A stretch of DNA of 64,000 nt from Nocardioides okcheonensis. Lineage in GTDB: Bacteria; Actinomycetota; Actinomycetes; Propionibacteriales; Nocardioidaceae. The DNA is taken from positions 3,162,001 through 3,226,000 of the forward strand of contig NZ_CP087710.1 of NCBI RefSeq assembly GCF_020991065.1, in the 5' to 3' direction. The first letter of the stretch is position 1. Each line of letters opens with the position of its first letter. The notes under the pieces are model-generated. The model did no database searches. It had not been told where the DNA came from and saw only the letters and a list, made by a program, of their open reading frames with translations. Positions 59,088 through 64,000 of this stretch are shown here, in pieces. The translations under genes and the position numbers were made by a program.

Positions 59088-60176
59088 GTGATCCCCGAGG
59101 ACAACAGGTTCGAGAGCGACCCCACCGACGCCCTCCCGGAGGATCCCGGACTGCCGGGAGGCTGGAGCGCCGAGGCCCCCGACGGGACCGACGCCGCCAC
59201 CGTCGAGCGGCTCACCGCGCTGCTGCGCGGGCACGAGCGCGCCGGCCGCGGATGGGCCGGCTCGGGCGAGGAGGAGGTCCTCGTCGAGGTCTCCGAGCAC
59301 GGCCTGGCGATGCGCGAGAACCTGGTCGTCCGCGACCCCGACGGCGTGATCCGGGCCTGGGGGAGCGTGCACGACCGCGCCGAGGGGCGGATGCTCTTCG
59401 TCCACATCGTCGACCGCGAGGTCGACGAGCGGCTGGCCGACCGGTGCAGCGACGTGCTGTTCGAGTGGGCCGAGGCCCAGGCCCGGTCCGTCGGCGCGGC
59501 CCGCGGCCTGGCCGTGCAGCAGATCGACACGGGCGCCTTCGCCGACGACGAGCGGCAGCACGCCTGGCTGGCCGACGCCGGCTTCGACCGGGTCCGCACC
59601 TGGTGGCAGATGAGCCGCTCGGTGGAGGCCGCCGAGGCCGAGCTGGTGCCCGACCCGGCGCGCTGGGAGCGGCAGGGCGTGGTGTTCCGGCTGGTCGGAC
59701 GCTCCGAGGACGGGATGCCCGACGTCGCCGACCTGCGCGCGGTGCACGAGGTGCTCGAGGGTGCCTTCACCGACCACTTCAACTCCGCGGAGGAGACCTT
59801 CCAGGAGTTCATCCACCGCCTCCGCGAGGACCCCGGCCACCGCTGGGACCACTGGTGGCTCGCCGAGATCGTCGACGGCGACGGCGACCCCGAGCCGGCC
59901 GGCGCGCTCGTCGGCACGGTCAGCGAGTCCGCCACCGGCCCCGACGGGTCGTACGTCTCCTACCTCGGCGTCCTCGCGTCCGCGCGCGGGCGCGGCGTGG
60001 CGACGGGACTGCTGCGCACCATCGTCGCCGACGCCGCCGCGCGCGGCCGCGACCGCGTGGGCCTCGAGGTGGACGCCGACTCACCGACCGGCGCCGACGG
60101 GCTCTACACCTCGATGGGCTGGGGCACCAAGTACGTCACGGAGTCCTGGCACCGCGACGTGACCGTGGCCCCATGA
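59088..60176 (+). CDS. Two-domain GNAT acetyltransferase (mycothiol-synthase-like layout)
   Basis: 362 residues with two GNAT halves. The second has a full acetyl-CoA loop (YLGVLASARGRGVATGLLRT). The first (about 20-170: VVRDPDGVIRAWGSVHD) is degenerate. This layout is like mycothiol synthase MshD, but the length is 50-60 residues greater and the C-terminus ends SMGWGTKYVTESWHRD rather than the usual MshD pattern, so I leave it as GNAT. GTG 59088 is chosen because GGAAGGATGGGGGC precedes it; ATG 59070 is an alternative. Confidence 0.78.
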   Translation: MIPEDNRFESDPTDALPEDPGLPGGWSAEAPDGTDAATVERLTALLRGHERAGRGWAGSGEEEVLVEVSEHGLAMRENLVVRDPDGVIRAWGSVHDRAEGRMLFVHIVDREVDERLADRCSDVLFEWAEAQARSVGAARGLAVQQIDTGAFADDERQHAWLADAGFDRVRTWWQMSRSVEAAEAELVPDPARWERQGVVFRLVGRSEDGMPDVADLRAVHEVLEGAFTDHFNSAEETFQEFIHRLREDPGHRWDHWWLAEIVDGDGDPEPAGALVGTVSESATGPDGSYVSYLGVLASARGRGVATGLLRTIVADAAARGRDRVGLEVDADSPTGADGLYTSMGWGTKYVTESWHRDVTVAP

Positions 60177-60189
60177 GCGGGCGTCGCCG

Positions 60190-61173
60190 CTAGCGCAGGG
60201 ACTCCCGCAGCGCGCGGTGCACGCCGCCGGGGGTGAGGACGCCGACGAACTGCGCCCCGCGGCGCACGCCGATCATCGGCCGGTCGTCGCGCAGCATCGC
60301 CGTCAGCGCCTCCTCGAGGGAGGAGTCGAGGTCGATGGCGGCCCCCAGGTCACCGGTCGCGACGCCGTCGAGCGGCTCGAGGTGCTCCTCGCGCAGGCGG
60401 GTGACGGTGAGCGTGCGCAGCCCGCCGGCGCCGACGAAGTCGGCCACCTGCTCGTCGGCGGGATGGGCCAGCAGCTCGGCGGGCGTGGCGTACTGCAGGA
60501 GCCGGCCGCCGGTGGCGAAGACCGCGACGCGGTCGCCCATCCGGATCGCCTCGTCGATGTCGTGGGTCACGAGCACCACGGTCTTGTCGAGCTCGTCCTG
60601 GAGCCGGCGGAACTCGTCCTGCAGGCGCCCGCGCACGATCGGGTCGACGGCGCCGAACGGCTCGTCCATCAGCAGCACGGGCGGGTTCGCGGCGAGCGCG
60701 CGGGCGACGCCGACGCGCTGGCGCTGGCCGCCGGAGAGCTCGTGGGGGTACTTGCGGGAGTACTGCGCGGGCTCGAGGCCGACGGTCGCGAGCAGCTCGT
60801 GGGCGCGCTCGCGGGCGGTCCGCCGTGACTCGCCGTAGAGCAGCGGCACCGTCATGACGTTCTGCTCGATGCGCTGGTGGGGGAACAGGCCGATCTGCTG
60901 GATGACGTAGCCGATGCCGCGGCGCAGCTCCACCGGGTCGGCGTCGGTGACGTCCTGGCCGTCGAGCCAGATCCGGCCGGCGGTCGGCTCGATCAGCCGG
61001 TTGATCATCTTCAACGTCGTCGACTTGCCACAGCCCGACGGACCGACGAGGCAGACCATCTCGCCCCGACCGACGTCGAGGTCGAGCTCGTGGACGGCCA
61101 CGGTCCCGTCCGGATAGGTCTTGCCCACGCCCTCGAGCCGGATCATCGGTTCGCCGCTCCGTGTAGCGTCCAT
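60190..61173 (-). CDS. Glycine-betaine/osmolyte ABC transporter ATP-binding protein with CBS domain
   Basis: 327 residues. Walker A LVGPSGCGKSTTLKMINRL, GYVIQQIGLFPHQRIEQNV (a typical OpuCA/ProV stretch), signature LSGGQRQRVGVARAL, Walker B PVLLMDEPFGAVD, switch VLVTHDIDEAIRMGDRV, then a CBS-like regulatory tail (LDSSLEEALTAMLRDDRPMI, GVRRGAQFVGVLTPGG). It energises import by the two permeases on the opposite strand. ATG 61173 is supported by TAAGGT six bases upstream; MIRLEG at 61146 is an alternative. Ionic strength sensing by CBS domains is known in OpuA-type importers. Confidence 0.9.
   Translation of the reverse strand: MDATRSGEPMIRLEGVGKTYPDGTVAVHELDLDVGRGEMVCLVGPSGCGKSTTLKMINRLIEPTAGRIWLDGQDVTDADPVELRRGIGYVIQQIGLFPHQRIEQNVMTVPLLYGESRRTARERAHELLATVGLEPAQYSRKYPHELSGGQRQRVGVARALAANPPVLLMDEPFGAVDPIVRGRLQDEFRRLQDELDKTVVLVTHDIDEAIRMGDRVAVFATGGRLLQYATPAELLAHPADEQVADFVGAGGLRTLTVTRLREEHLEPLDGVATGDLGAAIDLDSSLEEALTAMLRDDRPMIGVRRGAQFVGVLTPGGVHRALRESLR
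61164..61169 (+). promoter_or_regulatory. -10 box TAGCGT for permease operon, inside the ATPase gene
   Basis: TAGCGT, seven bases, then GTG 61177. The box lies in codons 2-4 of the divergent ATPase gene. Confidence 0.6.
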
Positions 61174-61176
61174 GCG

Positions 61177-61875
61177 GTGACCTTACTGGGGGTGGCCGAC
61201 GACCCGAGCTGCTACAGCCGCCTCGTCAACGACTGGATCTGCGCGGACTACGTCGCCGACCGGCGCTCCGAGATCGTCGACGCGACCCTCCAGCACCTCG
61301 GGATCACGGTCGTGTCGGTGCTCCTCGGGCTGGTCATCGCCTTCCCCCTCGCGCTGCTCGCGCGGCGGCTGCCGCGCCTGGAGTCGACCGTCCTGGCGAT
61401 CACGACCGGCATCTACACCGTCCCCTCGCTCGCGCTGTTCCCGCTGCTGGTGCCGTTCACCGGGCTGACCGCCACGACGGTCGTCATCGGGCTGGCGCTC
61501 TACGCCCTCACGATCCTGGTCCGCAGCCTGCTGGAGGGCCTGCGCGCGGTGCCCGCCGACGTGCGGGAGTCGGCCACCGGCCTCGGCTACGGCCGCGGCG
61601 GCCTGCTGCTCAAGGTCGAGCTGCCGCTCGCGCTGCCCGTCGTGATGGCCGGGCTCCGGGTCGCGACGGTGTCGACGGTCGCGCTGACGACGGTCGGCTC
61701 GCTGGTGGCCTACGGCGGGCTCGGCAACCTGATCAAGGACGGCGTGCTCACCAACTTCCGCGCCGAGCTGTTCACCGCCTCGGTGCTGTGCGTGGTCCTG
61801 GCGGTGCTCCTCGACGTGGTCCTGGTGCTGGCGCAGCGAGCGCTGACGCCGTGGACGAGGGGAGCGCGCGCATGA
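61177..61875 (+). CDS. Glycine-betaine/osmolyte ABC transporter permease 1
   Basis: 232 residues with about five or six membrane helices (TVVSVLLGLVIAFPLALLAR, SLALFPLLVPFTGLTATTVV). The EAA loop is ADVRESATGLGYGRGGLLLK followed by VELPLALPVVMAG. Binding-protein-dependent permease of the OpuCB/ProW type. GTG 61177 is three bases from the divergent ATPase start. It overlaps permease 2 by ATGA. Confidence 0.88.
   Translation: MTLLGVADDPSCYSRLVNDWICADYVADRRSEIVDATLQHLGITVVSVLLGLVIAFPLALLARRLPRLESTVLAITTGIYTVPSLALFPLLVPFTGLTATTVVIGLALYALTILVRSLLEGLRAVPADVRESATGLGYGRGGLLLKVELPLALPVVMAGLRVATVSTVALTTVGSLVAYGGLGNLIKDGVLTNFRAELFTASVLCVVLAVLLDVVLVLAQRALTPWTRGARA
61180..61185 (-). promoter_or_regulatory. 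-10 box TAAGGT for ATPase gene, inside the permease gene
   Basis: Minus-strand TAAGGT, six bases, then ATG 61173. The box lies in codons 2-3 of the divergent permease gene. Confidence 0.6.
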
Positions 61876-62636
61876 GGGTCTTCAGCGACATGTGGGCATA
61901 CCTCTCCGACGGCGCGAGCTGGTCGGGGAGCGACGGGATCGCCGCGCTGCTCGGCCAGCAGCTGCTGCTGACCGTGACCGCCCTGCTGATGGCGATGGTC
62001 GTCGGGCTGCCGCTCGCGCTGTGGCTCGGTCACCTCGGGCGGGGCGGGTTCCTCGCCATCAACATCTCCAACGTGGGCCGGGCGATCCCGACCTTCGCGC
62101 TCCTCGGTCTCCTGGTCGTGGCGCCGTGGCCGGGCACCGACGGCCTGGGCCCGTACGGCCGCGCCGGGCTCGCCACCCTGATCGCGCTCACGCTCTTCGC
62201 CCTGCCGCCGATCATCACCAACGCCTACGTCGCCATGCGCGAGGTCCCGGCCGAGGTGCGCGAGGCCGCCCGGGGGATGGGCATGACGGGGACCCAGCGG
62301 TTCTGGCGCGTCGAGCTGCCGCTCGGCCTGCCGCTGGTCGTGTCCGGCCTTCGGCTGGCGCTGGTGCAGGTGTGGGCGACCGCGACCATCGCCGCGCTCG
62401 TCGCCGGCCCGGGGCTGGGCCAGGTGATCACCGACGGGTTCTTCCGCTCCAACTACGGCAAGGGCATCGCCGGCGCCCTCGTGGTGGCCGTGGTCGCATT
62501 GGTGCTCGAGCTGCTCGCCGCGCTCGTCCAGCGCGCCGCGGACCCCACCCGCAGGGGTGCGCCGCCCCGTGGTCGGAAGGACGCGCTGTCGGTGAACCCG
62601 GCTACCGTGGACCAGCCCGCCGAATCCGTCGGCTGA
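61872..62636 (+). CDS. Glycine-betaine/osmolyte ABC transporter permease 2
   Basis: 254 residues, about five or six helices (LLGQQLLLTVTALLMAMVVG, IPTFALLGLLVVAPWPG). EAA loop AEVREAARGMGMTGTQRFWR then VELPLGLPLVVSG. The counterpart of OpuCD. Translationally coupled to permease 1; the receptor gene follows 52 bases later. Confidence 0.88.
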   Translation: MRVFSDMWAYLSDGASWSGSDGIAALLGQQLLLTVTALLMAMVVGLPLALWLGHLGRGGFLAINISNVGRAIPTFALLGLLVVAPWPGTDGLGPYGRAGLATLIALTLFALPPIITNAYVAMREVPAEVREAARGMGMTGTQRFWRVELPLGLPLVVSGLRLALVQVWATATIAALVAGPGLGQVITDGFFRSNYGKGIAGALVVAVVALVLELLAALVQRAADPTRRGAPPRGRKDALSVNPATVDQPAESVG

Positions 62637-62688
62637 CGACCCACCTCCGGACACGCGCAGCGACGCTGCGGGACACAGAAGGATCACC

Positions 62689-63642
62689 ATGCACCTGGTT
62701 CGTTCGCTCGCCGCGGTCCTCGCGGCCAGCGCCCTCACGCTCACCGGCTGTGCCGGCGACGACCTGTCCAGCGACACCGACTCCGGCTCCGACGCGACCT
62801 CCGGCTCCGCCGACAAGGGCTCGCTGACCATCGCCGGTCAGAACTTCCCCGAGGCCACCCTCGTCGCGTCGATGTACGAGCAGCTGCTCGAGGACGCCGG
62901 CTACACCGTCGAGACCAAGCTCGTCGACTCGCGCGACGCCTACATGCCGACCTTCCCCGGCGACGTCGACATCGTCCCGGAGTACGTCGGCGGCATCGTC
63001 AACTTCCTCAACACCCAGGCCAACGGCGACCAGGCCGAGCCGTTCGAGGCCGGTGACGGCCAGCAGCTCGCCGACGACGGAGCCAGCCTCCTCGAGGACG
63101 CCGGGATCGAGCTCCTCGACATCTCGCCGGCCACCGACACCAATGCCTTCTTCGTCACCCAGGAGTACTCCGAGTCCGAGGGCGTCACCACGCTCTCCGA
63201 CCTCGAGGGCACGAGCGTCGTGCTCGCCGCGGCGCCCGACTGCGAGGGTCGCCTCGACTGCGAGGGCGGCCTGTCCGACCAGTACGGCATCGACGTCACC
63301 AAGGTGCTGGAGCTCGGCTACGCCTCCGACCAGACCTACCAGTCGGTGCTCAGCGGCGAGTCCCAGCTCGGTGAGACCTCCACCACCGACGGCACCCTGG
63401 AGTCGCAGGGCCTCGTCGTCCTCGAGGACGACAAGGAGATCCAGCCCGCCCAGAACCTGGTGCCGGCCGTCTCCGCCGAGTTCCTCGCCGACCACCCCGA
63501 CGTGGCCGACATCCTCAACCCGCTGATGGCCGCGCTCACCACCGAGAACCTCACCGAGATGAACGGCCAGATGGCCGTCGACCGTGCCAAGCCCGAGGAC
63601 GTCGCCAACGACTTCCTCACCTCGGAGGGCCTGCTCGGCTGA
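62689..63642 (+). CDS. Glycine-betaine/osmolyte-binding lipoprotein
   Basis: 317 residues. A lipoprotein signal ends in LTLTGC (Cys21), then a Ser/Asp/Gly-rich linker, then an OpuAC fold (GSLTIAGQNFPEATLVASMY, DIVPEYVGGIVNFL, VVLAAAPDCEGRLDCEGGLS). It captures a compatible solute (betaine, choline, carnitine or proline) outside the membrane and hands it to the permeases. Paired Cys near 187-192 may form a disulfide. AGAAGGA precedes the ATG. Converges with the edge gene 3 bases away. Confidence 0.9.
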   Translation: MHLVRSLAAVLAASALTLTGCAGDDLSSDTDSGSDATSGSADKGSLTIAGQNFPEATLVASMYEQLLEDAGYTVETKLVDSRDAYMPTFPGDVDIVPEYVGGIVNFLNTQANGDQAEPFEAGDGQQLADDGASLLEDAGIELLDISPATDTNAFFVTQEYSESEGVTTLSDLEGTSVVLAAAPDCEGRLDCEGGLSDQYGIDVTKVLELGYASDQTYQSVLSGESQLGETSTTDGTLESQGLVVLEDDKEIQPAQNLVPAVSAEFLADHPDVADILNPLMAALTTENLTEMNGQMAVDRAKPEDVANDFLTSEGLLG

Positions 63643-63645
63643 TCG

Positions 63646-64000
63646 TCAGACCTCGTGGTCCCGGAGTGCCAAGGCCTCCGGGGCCACGGTCGTCTCGTCG
63701 AGGACCGACGGCGGGATCGAGAGCCGCCAGGCGCCGGTCGCGATGTCCTGGGCCCGGGGGGCCGGCCCGTCGAGCGTCGCGACCCACCCCATCAGCGCCG
63801 TGACGTCGGCGCGGCGGTCCTGCTCGACCAGCCAGCCGGCGAGGCGGTGCACCGGCGGCAGCCCGCTGTGCACGAGCGAGCGGCGGCCCCACAGCTCCAG
63901 CACGCCGGAGCGCAGCAGCCGCCACCAGTCGGGCGTGCACCCGGGCACGAGCAGGAAGTAGCGCCACAGGTCGCCGGCCAGCACCCGGTCGCGGAAGACC
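63646..64000 (-). CDS. Unknown protein, C-terminal part (partial)
   Basis: The frame is open to the right edge (VFRDRVLAGDLWRYFLLVPG) so only the last 117 residues are visible. The sequence is rich in Trp and Leu (GCTPDWWRLLRSGVLELWGR; LAGWLVEQDRRADVTALMGW) with no motif I recognise. An internal GTG at 63984 could begin a shorter frame but the upstream residues look coding. Function cannot be stated. Confidence 0.55.
   Translation of the reverse strand, partial: VFRDRVLAGDLWRYFLLVPGCTPDWWRLLRSGVLELWGRRSLVHSGLPPVHRLAGWLVEQDRRADVTALMGWVATLDGPAPRAQDIATGAWRLSIPPSVLDETTVAPEALALRDHEV

Noticed and set aside
59088..60176. Assignment as mycothiol synthase MshD
   Set aside because: Two GNAT domains fit, but length and C-terminal signature do not match what I know of MshD well enough for a gene symbol.

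Overview
The window is a contiguous piece of a very GC-rich actinobacterial chromosome. Third codon positions are almost all G or C, GTG starts are frequent, and TANNNT -10 boxes repeatedly sit 6-8 bases before start codons. Gene content (ECF41 sigma factor, GAF/ANTAR proteins, SigF-type sigma factor, DUF3180 after folK, DUF2342-tilS-hpt-ftsH-folEPBK order, IcmF) suggests Nocardioides or a close relative in the Nocardioidaceae. That placement is inference; no rRNA is present. I see no prophage, insertion sequence, tRNA or CRISPR array.

Layout. 1-4.4 kb: a minus-strand operon of four glycosyltransferases and a partial FAD-dependent desaturase-like gene, every junction overlapping by 4 bases. 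4.5-8.4 kb: a signalling block of two GAF-ANTAR proteins, a small ANTAR protein, an AraC-type regulator and a SigF/SigB-type sigma factor. 8.4-16.3 kb: an amine/amino-acid catabolic block in two arms. On the minus strand are a CoA-acylating semialdehyde dehydrogenase, a class III aminotransferase and a FAD-dependent amine oxidoreductase. On the plus strand are a PucR regulator, a frameshifted cupin and an aminobutyraldehyde-type dehydrogenase. 16.3-21.7 kb: a MarR/DoxX pair with two clear operator palindromes, small stress-type proteins (CsbD, a 47-residue protein), a SurA-like lipoprotein and a MASE1 histidine kinase. 21.7-28.2 kb: B12-dependent fused isobutyryl-CoA mutase, a MarR regulator, a BtuF-like receptor without signal peptide, a catalytically degenerate aldehyde dehydrogenase and a GNAT. 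28.2-31.8 kb: a secreted NIDO plus Ig-repeat protein and an esterase.

31.9-35.7 kb is a TPP-riboswitch-controlled thiamine ABC importer (thiBPQ). 35.7-39.5 kb holds a PAP2-type membrane protein, a DUF559/AbiEi-like gene framed by two mirrored pairs of palindromes, and an NlpC/P60 cell-wall hydrolase. 39.5-45.7 kb has a sulfotransferase, an acyl-CoA oxidase operon and an ECF41 sigma factor with its partner carboxymuconolactone-decarboxylase-family gene. 45.8-58.9 kb is housekeeping: lon, ppa, a PBP4-type DD-peptidase, DUF2342-tilS, hpt, ftsH-folE-folP-folB-folK-DUF3180. 59-63.6 kb has a two-domain GNAT and a glycine-betaine/osmolyte ABC importer whose ATPase and permease genes diverge from start codons only 3 bases apart. 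The right edge holds a partial unknown gene.

The least explained structures are the P1-P2 / DUF559 gene / P2-P1 unit at 36810-38014, the interlocked divergent leaderless promoters at 61164-61185, the three-way competing hairpin at 14354-14423, the pseudo-aldehyde dehydrogenase at 26616-27749, and a rare-codon patch inside folB.
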